A stretch of DNA of 22,327 bases, from NCBI GenBank assembly GCA_047974415.1, contig JBKECH010000041.1:1-22327 (forward strand), read 5' to 3'. The notes below the pieces were generated by a model, which worked only from the letters and a program-made list of their open reading frames with translations, did not search any database and was not told the origin of the DNA. The stretch is from JBKEAJ01 sp047974415 (GTDB lineage Bacteria; Bacteroidota; Bacteroidia; Bacteroidales; Prolixibacteraceae). Every line of letters begins with the position of its first letter. The first letter of the stretch is position 1. Shown piece by piece: positions 14,982 to 22,167 of the stretch. A program made the position numbers and the translations under genes.

Positions 14982-15632
14982 TTATATTTTGGCAATTTCG
15001 TCCTTATACCACCTTACCTTTTGCTCTTCTTTTACAAGTATTTCGCTACCTTCGGGAAGGAATAGGTCTACTCTAGAACCTAATTTTATAAAACCTAGCT
15101 CGTCGGTTCGTGTCACCTCGTCGCCAACTTCTGGATATGTTGATATGCGCCTTGCTGCTGCTCCGGCTATCTGGCGCACAAGTATTTCCTTGCCATCGGT
15201 GGTCCGGATTACCGTCGAAGCATTTTCATTCTCGTCGGCAGACTTTGGCTTGAAAGCTGCAATGAATTTCCCTTTGTTGTGCTTTTTGTAAATTACTTCG
15301 CCATCTATCGGTACCATATTCACATGCACATTATCCACATTCATGAATATAGCAAGGTATAGCATCTCTTTTTTGAAATACTCTTTCTCAAACTTCTTGC
15401 CAACAATCACCACCTTTCCGTCGCAGGGCGACAGTATAGTCTGTGGGGGTACAAGGGTAAATTCTCTTCTTGGCAACCTGAAAAACTGTAAAAAAAATAC
15501 AGCTGGTATTAATGCCAAAAAAGCAAGCGTTGCAAACAATACGCAGGGAGACGATATATAGAATATTGCTAGGACTACGAATATCCCCCATGATATGAGT
15601 AGGGAATTTCTGCCTTCTTTGTGTAAAGTCAT
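14982..15632 (-). CDS. psd: Phosphatidylserine decarboxylase, short type
   Basis: This pyruvoyl enzyme converts phosphatidylserine to phosphatidylethanolamine. The 216-aa length is that of the short, PSD-A type. Two hydrophobic segments lie near 10-28 and 30-48, then SPCDGKVVIVGK, FMNVDNVHVNMVPIDGEV (with the conserved His residues), VRQIAGAAARRI, and the self-cleavage site FIKLGSRVD. Cleavage between Gly185 and Ser186 would create the pyruvoyl group on the alpha chain. It is followed after 4 nt by pssA, so substrate-making and substrate-using enzymes are co-expressed. A good promoter lies at 15660-15691. Confidence 0.94.
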   Translation of the reverse strand: MTLHKEGRNSLLISWGIFVVLAIFYISSPCVLFATLAFLALIPAVFFLQFFRLPRREFTLVPPQTILSPCDGKVVIVGKKFEKEYFKKEMLYLAIFMNVDNVHVNMVPIDGEVIYKKHNKGKFIAAFKPKSADENENASTVIRTTDGKEILVRQIAGAAARRISTYPEVGDEVTRTDELGFIKLGSRVDLFLPEGSEILVKEEQKVRWYKDEIAKI

Positions 15633-15659
15633 GATTTTTTATTTAAAATTTACTCCCGA

Positions 15660-15691
15660 CAAAAATAATTATAATATTGCAGGTTTTGAAA
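15660..15691 (-). promoter_or_regulatory. Promoter of psd-pssA
   Basis: The minus strand has TTTC at 15691-15688 and TATTTTTG at 15667-15660, spaced by 20 nt. The -7 box is an exact TAnnTTTG match and the -33 box is one base off TTTG. The ATG follows 28 nt further on. Confidence 0.6.
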
Positions 15692-16113
15692 TGCAATGTG
15701 ATATCTTTAGTTTTTTAATTCTATTTTTTGTGATAAAGTTTTCTTTGAAATAGCCTGCCTTATGACATAAGCACGTGAGGAAAGTGGATTTACTATTAAA
15801 ATAATACGGTTAAAACTGTTTTGTAAACAAAAAATGTATTTCTTTGCAGAAAATGTTGCTCAGTGGTGGTGTTTACAAACTATTTAGTGTTCGTCTATAA
15901 AGCCCAACATCTGTGTTATACTCACTTTGCTTATTAGCTATTTACGTAAGTAAATTTTTAATGCACAAAGCCATGTATATCTTGATGTTAAATTTTATAT
16001 GTCAGTCTCTCAGCATGATGGACGGACGGTATTATTGCTTATATTATATGGTATGAATCTGTACGCTTCCGCTGTTAATTAAAAAGTTTAATTTATTTAT
16101 ATTACTTATCATA
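15692..16113. other. Gene-free gap between psd and the four-helix-bundle gene
   Basis: I find no gene in this stretch. It contains a 9-bp perfect inverted repeat TTTGTAAAC (15820-15828) / GTTTACAAA (15871-15879), enclosing a promoter-like TTTCTTTG at about 15839-15846, and a hairpin ATTTAC/GTAAAT near 15950. These could mark a small RNA or a regulated promoter on the plus strand, but nothing identifies a known RNA family. Confidence 0.3.
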
Positions 16114-16596
16114 ATGAAGATTTACAGGGACTTAAGAGTTTGGGAGAAAGCCGTGCAGTTTGCATCGGATGTCGATATGGACATAAAGGCAATGAAGAAC
16201 ATGGGAATACTAGGCGAGGAGCTAGTTAGAAATGTACTTAATGTGCCGATGTCAATTGCAGAGGCATACAGCCGTAGAGCAGATAAAGAAATCATAGTAT
16301 TCTTACAGGATGCTCAAGGCGCGCTTTTTAGATTTCAAACCTGCATGGACATATGCCTAAGACAAGGACTCGTCGTAGAGGAAATGCACAACTCTGTTTT
16401 GGAAGAATCGCAAGAAATAGAAAGAATGCTCTCTGCATTCATCCGCTCCATTAAGTGGAGACAAACGGGCAATCCTAATAGGAAGAACAATCGTGAAGAA
16501 CGAAACGACAATTCGTATTACGTAGACCATGACAGCTCGGAGCACGAAGATGTAAACGCTGATGTGAATGACGACAGCTTCGATTCGTATAACTAA
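16114..16596 (+). CDS. Four-helix-bundle protein (S23/IVP family) with acidic disordered tail
   Basis: Residues 1-118 match the four-helix-bundle family first known from ORFs within 23S rRNA intervening sequences: IYRDLRVWEKAVQFASDV, then MGILGEELVRNVLNVPMSIAEAYSRR, then a helix with FLQDAQGALFRFQTCMDI and a final helix ERMLSAFIRSIKW. Here it stands alone, with no rRNA nearby, as is common in Bacteroidetes. The molecular function of free-standing members is unknown. The C-terminal 40 residues (from about 120) are unusual: first a basic Asn/Arg stretch (NPNRKNNREERND), then an acidic Asp/Ser/Asn tail ending DDSFDSYN, probably disordered. Most relatives stop soon after the last helix. The start is the first ATG, with no Shine-Dalgarno sequence. 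Confidence 0.85.
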   Translation: MKIYRDLRVWEKAVQFASDVDMDIKAMKNMGILGEELVRNVLNVPMSIAEAYSRRADKEIIVFLQDAQGALFRFQTCMDICLRQGLVVEEMHNSVLEESQEIERMLSAFIRSIKWRQTGNPNRKNNREERNDNSYYVDHDSSEHEDVNADVNDDSFDSYN

Positions 16597-16620
16597 CAGT
16601 GTGTTCTCTCGCGATAAAGT

Positions 16621-16650
16621 CAACATACTCTGGATTTAACGCACGGAGCG
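16621..16650 (-). repeat. Weak trace of the dispersed repeat (end segment)
   Basis: The minus strand reads GTTAAATCCAGAGTATGTTG, similar to the end segments TTAACCCCGAATATACATT (14137) and TTAATCCAGAATATACGC (about 21995), next to CGCTCGCTCCGTGCG. It lies between the four-helix-bundle and hydrolase genes. The match is short and could be chance. Confidence 0.3.
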
Positions 16651-16757
16651 AGCGATGAGGTCAATTTGTACACTCAAGGATTAATTGTTGTCTGCCCATG
16701 CACTTGTCGTTTATCGTATTGATTCTGATTGTGCGTAATTTTTGTAAGCAAAAAGTT

Positions 16758-17549
16758 ATGGAAAATAAAAAAAACTTACTTCTGATTATAGATGCCCAAA
16801 ACGATTTCTGTTTGCCTGAAGGCTCTTTGTTTGTCGATGGAGCAGAGGAAGATATGCGCAATCTTGTTACTTTCATAAGCAGCAATGAAGATAACCTTGA
16901 CGATATAGTTTTAACTCAAGACTTGCATCATATTCTTGATATTGCACACCCTGGTTTTTGGACTGACAGAAATGGGGAACCCATAGAAGTGTTTACACAA
17001 ATAAGTGCTCAGCAAGTTACTGACGGCGAATATGTGCCAATAGAAAGAAAAGAACAAGTCGTGCAATATTTAAAAGACCTTGAACGCAATGGAGAGTTCG
17101 CCCATACGGTGTGGGCTGAACACTGTATCGTTGGCTCTGTTGGAGCAGCTATTTTTTCGCCGATACTACAAGCCGTTTCTACTTGGGAACGCAATCAGAG
17201 AAGACTATTTACATTGTGCCAAAAAGGACTAAATCCTTATACCGAGCATTTTGGAGCCTTGCGAGCCAACGTGGTGGACAAAAACGATAAGTCTACGTCT
17301 TTTAATGACGAGCTTGTTGCGCAACTGAAAGATGCAGGTCGAATTATCATTGCAGGCGAAGCCAAAAGCCATTGCGTGGCAAATACTATCAAGCAGATTT
17401 ATGAACTTGACGAAGTAAATGCCGAAATAGTAATTCTTTCGGACTGCATGTCGCCAGTAAAAGGCTTTGAAACTATGGGCAAAGAAGTTCTTCAAATGGC
17501 AGAAGCCAAAGGGGCACATATTATTAGTTCCTCAGAGTTGAAACTATAG
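16758..17549 (+). CDS. Nicotinamidase/isochorismatase-family cysteine hydrolase
   Basis: The 263-aa product begins MENKKNLLLIIDAQNDFC. Asp12 fits the catalytic Asp of the family, and AKSHCVANT holds the nucleophile Cys206 after the expected Gly/Ala-Ser/Lys turn. The metal-site region that in PncA reads D-x-H-x(n)-H appears here as TQDLHHILDIAHPGFW, so nicotinamidase (nicotinamide to nicotinate, NAD salvage) is the best guess. The protein is longer than PncA (about 190-210 aa), with an insert around 75-160 containing FTQISAQQVTDGEYVPIERK and VWAEHCIVGSVGAAIF; the latter HCIVG motif is typical of nicotinamidases. The frame extends upstream to 16698, but that part is hydrophobic and unlike the family, so I start at 16758. 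cvpA follows after 12 nt, making a likely operon. Confidence 0.85.
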   Translation: MENKKNLLLIIDAQNDFCLPEGSLFVDGAEEDMRNLVTFISSNEDNLDDIVLTQDLHHILDIAHPGFWTDRNGEPIEVFTQISAQQVTDGEYVPIERKEQVVQYLKDLERNGEFAHTVWAEHCIVGSVGAAIFSPILQAVSTWERNQRRLFTLCQKGLNPYTEHFGALRANVVDKNDKSTSFNDELVAQLKDAGRIIIAGEAKSHCVANTIKQIYELDEVNAEIVILSDCMSPVKGFETMGKEVLQMAEAKGAHIISSSELKL

Positions 17550-17561
17550 AGTAAGAATATC

Positions 17562-18092
17562 ATGACAACGATAGACATAATAATAGGAGCGATAATCTGT
17601 ATTGGGCTCATAATGGGCTTCCGTAAAGGACTTCTAATCTCTGTTGCTGGGCTCGTTGCTGTGTTTCTTGGCATTATCGGAGCAATAAGATTTTCGTTCT
17701 TTACAACGGGATTGATATTGAAGAACACCATAATTGCCCCTGAATATACCCCTCTTGTTTCGTTTGTTGTTACATTTGCAATTATTGCATTAATTATATT
17801 CTTGGTGTTTAAGATGCTTAGAAACGTGTTGCATGCTGCAAATATTGGATTTATAGATCGCATCGCAGGAGCTATTTTTAACGCTCTTAAATATGCCTTC
17901 CTGATTAGTTGTTTAATTTTTTTACTGGATAGTTATGTGCTAGAAAAAGCTACTAGCGATAGGTATGCATCAACAACACTCTTTTATACTCCTGTAAAGA
18001 AGATAGCACCTTTTACTATGCCTTTTGCTACAAGGTGGTACAATGAGTTTAAAGAGACTTTTCTTGACAAACAAAACAGTAGTACTACATGA
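17562..18092 (+). CDS. cvpA: CvpA family membrane protein
   Basis: The 176-aa protein has four predicted TM helices (about 5-20, 25-48, 62-84, 100-124) and the CvpA-type N-terminus TIDIIIGAIICIGLIMGFRKGLL, with the family's Gly-x-x-x-Gly-Phe-x-x-Gly pattern. The final 50 residues are extracytoplasmic or cytoplasmic and end in a flexible tail. CvpA was named for colicin V production in E. coli and has been linked to envelope stress; its molecular role is unclear. It lies 12 nt after the hydrolase gene and converges on the MFS gene with a 42-nt gap that has no obvious terminator. Confidence 0.82.
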   Translation: MTTIDIIIGAIICIGLIMGFRKGLLISVAGLVAVFLGIIGAIRFSFFTTGLILKNTIIAPEYTPLVSFVVTFAIIALIIFLVFKMLRNVLHAANIGFIDRIAGAIFNALKYAFLISCLIFLLDSYVLEKATSDRYASTTLFYTPVKKIAPFTMPFATRWYNEFKETFLDKQNSSTT

Positions 18093-18134
18093 TCTGGGCT
18101 TAAGGCACGAAAAAATAGTCTATATATACTTATT

Positions 18135-19418
18135 TTACATAGCATGGGCATGTCGCTTATGCGCCCTGTACATCCACCCAATGGCACATAACAGAATAAT
18201 GCCTGCCAATAGGAATACCGTCATGTAACCCATTCTGTGCAGTATTAATATTCCTATAAGAGGCGAGAACAGAGCTCTTATACCCACAAAGGTTAGATGT
18301 ACGGATTGGTATTGTCCGGCTTCTTCGGGCTTGCAAAAATACGACGAGCCAATTCCCCAGATCATCGGCTGTGCAGACTGAAACAATCCGTAAAAAATTG
18401 CAGCCATAAATAAAAAAAAATACACCTTGTAACCTAAAAAGGTGGTATGCACTGGACAGTAATAGGTAATGGCTGTGAATACAATATATAGAAAGAAGAA
18501 AGAGAATGTCATGACAGCAAACTTGTGAGGTTTAAATTTTGGGAGCAAATCGCCAAAAAACGGGAGCATGAAAATGGGGACAATGTCAAAAATATTTTTA
18601 TATAGAGCCACATCCGAGTATTTTAATCCTAACGCTCGCTCGTAAAAAATTGTAACCACGGCATGGGTGGACATCCACGCAAAACCATACAACATAAACC
18701 CAATTGTCATATCCCTAAAAGGGACATTGTTTTTCAGTATACTGCCAGTCTGCCTGATGGCACCTGAAACCATCGTAGCGAAGGATTTGGCTTTTGCCTC
18801 AACAACATCAGTAAAATCAATGGTGGAAATATTGAAAAAAGAAATTATGCTGAAAAAACCTAATGTTGGGTATATCCACAAGAATATATTGGGATGAGCA
18901 TCAAGCATAAAACCAAACGAAAATGTGGCGACCAAGGTGAAAGCCTTTTGTACGGTCTGACCCAAGCCAAATAACTTACTAAAATTATGAGGTTCGTAGT
19001 TGGATTTCATCATTTGGTTTAGAATGGGAAGTATTATGGGGTTCGCACAATAATAAATTAAGAATACCGACAAAAACCAGTAGTGATGAAGTGATGTGTA
19101 ATTGCCGTGTGCCGAGAAATGCATAGCTATCAAAGAAAACAAAGGGAGCCGACTTACTACAGCTGTTATGCGTATTAACTTTCTCTTGTTGCTCACGCTA
19201 CGTTCAAACTGATTTATAATGAAAGCAAATACAAAAACTACCATGCTGAATTGGAAAAGGATACTTAATTGAAAATCAGTACCTTTCATTCCCTTTATAA
19301 AAACAAACTCGTTGAGCAATAAACAACCCTTGATGAGCCCTTCTGTGGTTGAGTATAACAATTGTTTGTTGAATATCGCCCGTTCGTGTAGGCTAATATT
19401 GCGGAGTGCTTTTATCAT
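18135..19418 (-). CDS. Major facilitator superfamily permease, substrate unknown
   Basis: The 427-aa protein has about twelve hydrophobic segments spread evenly, with a charged central loop (near 205-230, VVEAKAKSFATMVSGAIRQT) dividing two six-helix halves. This is the MFS layout. Motifs include FSKLFGLGQTVQKAFTLVA in the first half and FFGDLLPKFKPHKFAVMT after helix 8, resembling the MFS loop 8-9 motif. The C-terminus is short and His/Arg rich (RAHKRHAHAM). I cannot assign a substrate. A possible promoter (TTATCTTTCTTTGCA) lies about 20-35 nt upstream. It stands alone, converging on cvpA. A dispersed repeat copy lies upstream. Confidence 0.8.
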   Translation of the reverse strand: MIKALRNISLHERAIFNKQLLYSTTEGLIKGCLLLNEFVFIKGMKGTDFQLSILFQFSMVVFVFAFIINQFERSVSNKRKLIRITAVVSRLPLFSLIAMHFSAHGNYTSLHHYWFLSVFLIYYCANPIILPILNQMMKSNYEPHNFSKLFGLGQTVQKAFTLVATFSFGFMLDAHPNIFLWIYPTLGFFSIISFFNISTIDFTDVVEAKAKSFATMVSGAIRQTGSILKNNVPFRDMTIGFMLYGFAWMSTHAVVTIFYERALGLKYSDVALYKNIFDIVPIFMLPFFGDLLPKFKPHKFAVMTFSFFFLYIVFTAITYYCPVHTTFLGYKVYFFLFMAAIFYGLFQSAQPMIWGIGSSYFCKPEEAGQYQSVHLTFVGIRALFSPLIGILILHRMGYMTVFLLAGIILLCAIGWMYRAHKRHAHAM

Positions 19419-19520
19419 TTATGGTATTTTGCGAGTGCAAAGAAAGATAATTTAAGAAGAAGTGAAGAAAATTGTTTGTTACCATTTGCGAAAGTTTACT
19501 TCAGTCACAAAAGCCAACTA

Positions 19521-19586
19521 AACGTCTGTTTTGAAGAGATCGGAGCACGCAGTAGGTGAGCTAATGCATGTTTTGGGGTTAAAATA
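19521..19586 (-). repeat. Dispersed intergenic repeat, copy F
   Basis: On the minus strand this reads ATATTTTAACCCCAAAACAT, GCATTAGCTCACCTACTGCG, then TGCTCCGATCTCTTCAAAAC. It combines in one piece the end segment seen at 14137 and the CTCCAATCTCTTCAA core seen at 1257, 4228 and 20635. It lies directly behind the terminator of the lipoprotein gene. Confidence 0.65.
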
Positions 19587-19627
19587 TAAAAAAGGCAACC
19601 GATAAGATTCTACTCCCGATTGCCTTT
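19579..19627 (-). terminator. Intrinsic terminator of the lipoprotein gene
   Basis: An 11-bp stem with one mismatch (AAAGGCAACCG at 19591-19601 with CGATTGCCTTT at 19617-19627) closes a 15-nt loop. Leftward it is followed by TTTTATATTTTAA. It lies 30 nt past the lipoprotein stop at 19657. Confidence 0.85.
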
Positions 19628-19656
19628 GCTATTAATAATAAAAAGAGAGTGCGCTC

Positions 19657-20376
19657 TTAAGGGATGCTTATTGTCATCGTATCCATTCCAATACAATTTA
19701 TACCAGTTCCTCCTGATTGCGCCGCTGCCAGCTTGTATGTGTAGAGAGTTAGCAAATAATCGCCACTCGGGATAAGGCCTCCTTCTTGTTTCCAAAAAGG
19801 GCTTTTTGTACTTATGTTACATTGCGTAGTTGTATCAGGAATTGCATATCCGTTGTCAAAATTAAAATACAAAGAGCTGTCTTTTTCCAATGAGATGTTG
19901 AAATAGTCTCTGTTGTTATTGGGGATAGTGTCCCATTCCACAAAAATAGTGTCCGAGCTGGTAGTCAAAGTGCTTCTGTTAATGATAGCTGGGTCTACCA
20001 AATTATCTGCAGACACAAGGTCATATTTCTGATATGTGTCGCCGTCTGACATACTTATATTAAAAGTGTATGTTTCGGAAACGGTTGGACGAATGGCCGA
20101 TATTTCTTTTTTGTAGTAATTCTTAGCAGAGTTCTGTGCCTCAAGGTTTTCTTTTTGAAGCAAGCCCGTTCCACTAACACTCACCCCACTCATGGAACTT
20201 GTCGAACTAACTGCAAATGATTGATAATAATCTGCATAACCTACACCTTCCCCCACATTGCGCGTTGTGTAAAATGCATCATAATAAATGTAAGGATCAC
20301 TCTCAGGGCTATTGCAACTTGCAAAAAGAATTGCAATAATCGCTACTGACGACATTACCGTAAATAATTTTTTCAT
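19657..20376 (-). CDS. Secreted lipoprotein of unknown function
   Basis: The 239-aa product has a lipoprotein signal peptide: MKKLFTVMSSVAIIAILF followed by lipobox FASC with the lipid-bearing Cys21. The mature part begins NSPESDPYIYYDAF and is rich in Ser, Thr, Tyr and Asn, with alternating hydrophobic patterns that suggest beta structure, as in many surface or periplasmic Bacteroidetes lipoproteins. I recognise no domain. Asp/Glu at +2/+3, which may steer export to the surface in this phylum, is not present (N-S-P follows Cys). It is a single-gene unit: a clear terminator follows, and the MFS gene beyond it has its own start region. Confidence 0.8.
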   Translation of the reverse strand: MKKLFTVMSSVAIIAILFASCNSPESDPYIYYDAFYTTRNVGEGVGYADYYQSFAVSSTSSMSGVSVSGTGLLQKENLEAQNSAKNYYKKEISAIRPTVSETYTFNISMSDGDTYQKYDLVSADNLVDPAIINRSTLTTSSDTIFVEWDTIPNNNRDYFNISLEKDSSLYFNFDNGYAIPDTTTQCNISTKSPFWKQEGGLIPSGDYLLTLYTYKLAAAQSGGTGINCIGMDTMTISIP

Positions 20377-20548
20377 ATTAAATATTCTTGTTACTATTTT
20401 TATTCAATCTCTAGACGTAGATACACGAAGAAGGTTGCGTTGGAAAACAATAAAAAAGCACTATCATCCGAAAAGTTTTTTTGAAGATACATAAATACCT
20501 ATTTTTGTTTTGACCAAGATTATCATTAAAGAGTTGTAATGAGTGTTC

Positions 20549-20666
20549 AAAGCCTGACAGAATAAGGCTTTTTGCGGTTGAGTATAGAGGCGCTATGCCT
20601 CAATTGCAAAAAACCAGCGGAGCGTTTGTTCGAAGAGATTGGAGCACGCAGCAGGAGAACACAATG
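20549..20666. repeat. Dispersed repeat copy G with long hairpin and competing stem
   Basis: This fills part of the 357-nt gap between the divergent lipoprotein and trmH genes. Positions 20569-20587 pair with 20593-20612 (19 pairs including two G-U, one bulged C, loop AGGCG). An earlier stem AAAGCCT/AGGCTTT (20549-20555 with 20565-20571) shares bases with it, so the two cannot form together. From 20613 to 20666 the minus strand carries the repeat-family core (TGCTGCGTGCTCCAATCTCT). The remainder of the gap (20377-20548) shows nothing I can name. Confidence 0.6.
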
Positions 20667-20673
20667 CAGATAC

Positions 20674-20705
20674 TTGACTTTATAGACAGACTCTACTTAT
20701 CTTTG
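20674..20705 (+). promoter_or_regulatory. Promoter of trmH-DUF5522
   Basis: TTG at 20674-20676 and TATCTTTG at 20698-20705 are spaced by 21 nt. The -7 box is an exact TAnnTTTG match. The transcript would start near 20712, about 22 nt before the ATG at 20734. Confidence 0.65.
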
Positions 20706-20733
20706 CAGAATAAAATAATTTTAGGCAGATGGT

Positions 20734-21258
20734 ATGAAGAAACTCAGCAACGATGAACTCAACAGGCACAACATTGCCGATTACAAGAATATTGATAAGA
20801 AACCATTGGTAATAGTGCTCGACAATATAAGGAGCAGTCAGAACATAGGGTCGGTTTTTAGAACTTCGGACGCGTTCTTGATCGAGGAGGTTCTGCTTTG
20901 CGGAATATGCGCAACACCTCCTAGCAACGACATCCGTAAGTCGGCTTTGGGTGCCGAGAACAGCGTTGCCTGGCGCTACTTCAGCGAAACTAAGGATGCT
21001 GTAGAGGAGCTGAGAAGACGAGGATACAAAATCCTTGCAATAGAGCAGGTTGAAGGAAGTGTTGCTCTGGACAAGCTGGAGATTAACCGTGGAGAGAAGT
21101 TTGCTATCATCCTCGGACACGAGGTGAAGGGAGTTAGCCAACAGGTTGTGAATCTTTGCGACCTTGCCGTCGAGGTGCCGCAGTTCGGCACAAAGCACTC
21201 GCTGAATGTCTCTATTTGTGCGGGCATTGTAATATGGGAGCTTTTTAAGAAACTATAA
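20734..21258 (+). CDS. TrmH/SpoU-family RNA 2'-O-methyltransferase
   Basis: The 174-aa product is a SPOUT-class, SAM-dependent RNA ribose methyltransferase. All three family motifs are present. Motif 1 is DNIRSSQNIGSVFRTSDAF with the catalytic Arg and Asn. Motif 2 is AIILGHEVKGVS. Motif 3 is VEVPQFGTKHSLNVSICAGI, the SAM-binding knot. It has no N-terminal substrate-binding extension, so it is the compact type, like TrmH/TrmL rather than RlmB. The RNA target cannot be told from sequence alone; tRNA is likeliest. The DUF5522 gene follows after 11 nt. Confidence 0.9.
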   Translation: MKKLSNDELNRHNIADYKNIDKKPLVIVLDNIRSSQNIGSVFRTSDAFLIEEVLLCGICATPPSNDIRKSALGAENSVAWRYFSETKDAVEELRRRGYKILAIEQVEGSVALDKLEINRGEKFAIILGHEVKGVSQQVVNLCDLAVEVPQFGTKHSLNVSICAGIVIWELFKKL

Positions 21259-21269
21259 AACAGTAAATT

Positions 21270-21467
21270 ATGACATCATCTTCTGAATGCGATGACAAAC
21301 CAATAAATCCTCAGATGACAGAGGGCGTAGACTACTACATGGAAAAAGGATATAGGGTGCTGATGGATACGTATCTTGTCGCAAGAGGCTACTGCTGTGG
21401 CAATGCCTGTAGGCACTGTCCTTACTTCCCTGAAAACACTAAGGGCTCGACAGAGCTGAGGGAGTAG
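21270..21467 (+). CDS. DUF5522 family small Cys-rich protein
   Basis: The 65-aa product has the motif RGYCCGNACRHCPYFPE: four Cys and a His in C-C-x3-C-x2-C-P-Y spacing, suggesting a metal site. The preceding VDYYMEKGYRVLMDTYLVA is also typical of DUF5522. The function is unknown. It lies 11 nt after the trmH-like gene and is probably co-transcribed. A GAGGG/CCCTC hairpin (21458-21472) spans its stop, and the convergent META-domain gene ends only 8 nt further on, so this hairpin is the only candidate transcription end between them. Confidence 0.85.
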   Translation: MTSSSECDDKPINPQMTEGVDYYMEKGYRVLMDTYLVARGYCCGNACRHCPYFPENTKGSTELRE

Positions 21468-21475
21468 CCCTCCAC

Positions 21476-21928
21476 CTAGTCTACATTCTTAAACTTCAGC
21501 ACCTCCCTATCGCCATCTTTAAATATGAGTTTGTTGCGTCCAAACTCGTAGGTATATTTTCGTCTGCTTATCAGCTGTACGAAGGCATTGCTATTCTCAT
21601 TATCCTCACAATTGCCTTTGCTACAAGTTACTTTGCCAAAACTGATAACCTGCTGATTTTTTTTTGTCTTAAAATTACCCACAAGCTCCTTGCATCCGTT
21701 GTTGCCCATGAAGCGTTTTTCGCGCAGGTTGAATTCGAGGTAGGGAATGGCACGAGGGAAATCATTGCGAGACATCTCCTTGTCGTTCATATACGTCAAC
21801 GCCCAAATGTTGTGTAGCCTGTAATCTGCGTCGAGAGGCTTGTTAGCACGACCTTGCTCTGCATTGGTGCGACACGAGAAGAGGCTCGTTGTACTCAATG
21901 CAATAATCAATAATATGTATTTACTCAT
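21476..21928 (-). CDS. META-domain lipoprotein (HslJ-like)
   Basis: The 150-aa product has a lipoprotein signal MSKYILLIIALSTTSLFSC with Cys19. The mature part follows the META/HslJ pattern: HNIWALTYMNDKEM, then IPYLEFNLREKRFMGNNGCK with the family's G-N-x-G-C turn, a NFKTKKNQQVISFGKVTCSK strand pair, and a C-terminal LIFKDGDREVLKFKN strand. The domain is linked to heat-shock HslJ and to secreted proteins in various bacteria, with no known enzyme activity. The two further Cys after the turn (TCSKGNC) could form a disulphide. A 15-nt palindrome lies 9 nt upstream of the start. Confidence 0.8.
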   Translation of the reverse strand: MSKYILLIIALSTTSLFSCRTNAEQGRANKPLDADYRLHNIWALTYMNDKEMSRNDFPRAIPYLEFNLREKRFMGNNGCKELVGNFKTKKNQQVISFGKVTCSKGNCEDNENSNAFVQLISRRKYTYEFGRNKLIFKDGDREVLKFKNVD

Positions 21929-21936
21929 ATCCTGGT

Positions 21937-21989
21937 TAAGATTAAATCTTATTTTCCATCATACTATTAATATACGGATAGCGTATATT
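21937..21989. repeat. Two inverted repeats and a repeat-family trace upstream of the META-domain gene
   Basis: TAAGATT-A-AATCTTA (21937-21951) is a perfect 7+1+7 palindrome in the leader of the META gene. AATATACG (21969-21976) and CGTATATT (21982-21989) form a perfect 8-bp hairpin with loop GATAG. Leftward on the minus strand from about 22000, TTAATCCAGAATATACGC matches the end segment of the dispersed repeat family. They may be operator or leader structures of the lipoprotein gene. Confidence 0.45.
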
Positions 21990-22100
21990 CTGGATTAATA
22001 TTATTTCCTTGTCGCCCCAAAAATAATAAAATAATTACACTTTTGTACACATGATGTTTAAGAAAAAGATTTAAATACACTACTGTCCGGTTAAAAATTA

Positions 22101-22128
22101 CTGAGCCAGATTTTTCAATCTGACTCAG
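22101..22128 (+). repeat. Hairpin in the IS left end
   Basis: CTGAGCCAGATT pairs with AATCTGACTCAG with one C-A mismatch, leaving a short TTTC loop. It lies between the IS end and the transposase start, where a structure that blocks read-through or translation from outside promoters is common in insertion sequences. Confidence 0.6.
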
Positions 22129-22167
22129 CATGCCTACTTTTGAGCTACTATACTTAAAAGTTAAGAC

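Noticed and set aside
14978..14995. TTG start of pssA overlapping psd
   Set aside because: An ATG six codons on, four nt after the psd stop, gives a normal start and typical spacing.
16114..16596. 23S rRNA intervening-sequence ORF
   Set aside because: There is no rRNA sequence on either side; it is a free-standing family member.
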